From contig JAFGUG010000011.1 in NCBI GenBank assembly GCA_016938655.1, forward strand, positions 186,001 through 250,000: a stretch of 64,000 nt of DNA. The letters are read 5' to 3'. The position numbers were made by a program, and so were the translations under genes. The stretch's first letter is position 1. Every line of letters starts with the position of its first letter. Below are positions 63,964 to 64,000 of this stretch, one piece after another. Under the pieces are notes generated by a model. That model made no database searches and was not told where the DNA came from. It saw only the letters and a list, made by a program, of their open reading frames with translations. Source of the stretch: Thiotrichales bacterium. Its GTDB lineage: Bacteria > Pseudomonadota > Gammaproteobacteria > Thiomicrospirales > Thiomicrospiraceae.

Positions 63964-64000
63964 AAAGACCGAACGTTTGGTTCTTCTGCCAATTTGATGG

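Overview
The window is a gammaproteobacterial chromosomal segment, roughly mid-40s % GC by eye. The gene set resembles Thiomicrospira/Hydrogenovibrio-type sulfur oxidisers, but that taxonomic guess is weak. About 0.25-42 kb is a near-continuous flagellar/chemotaxis locus: two flagellins, two flaG, fliD, fliS, a fliT-like gene, fleQ-like, fleS, fleR, fliEFGHIJK, a mini-MCP, motAB, fliLMNOPQR, flhB, flhA, flhF, flhG, fliA, cheY, cheZ, cheA, cheW, cheR, cheB and an MCP. A five-gene minus-strand block (FliK-like, CheW, CheY, STAS, FlhB-C-terminal-like) sits inside it. About 42-64 kb is mostly housekeeping: a NIF3/YqfO-like gene, FKBP PPIase, trxB, ftsK, lolA, rarA, crcB, gcvT-gcvH-gcvP-gcvR, serS, ogt and tRNA-Ser(UGA), then a large CHASE/PAS hybrid kinase, a REC-GGDEF protein and a DUF2062-like protein. 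The most striking non-gene signal is a dispersed 12-bp palindrome, AGCAGGCCTGCT. I counted 10 exact copies where about 0.002-0.004 are expected by chance, plus several 10-11/12 variants. It occurs between genes and inside genes, where it is mostly read in one frame as (S)AGL(L). It behaves like an uptake-sequence-like or HIP1-like highly iterated palindrome. Other points of interest are two EF-hand-like loops in the CheA linker, a stand-alone FlhB-C paralogue grouped with a second FliK-like gene, a FleQ-like regulator without its N-terminal domain, and near-consensus sigma54 and sigma28 promoters. I found no CRISPR array, transposase, prophage or recognisable defence system.
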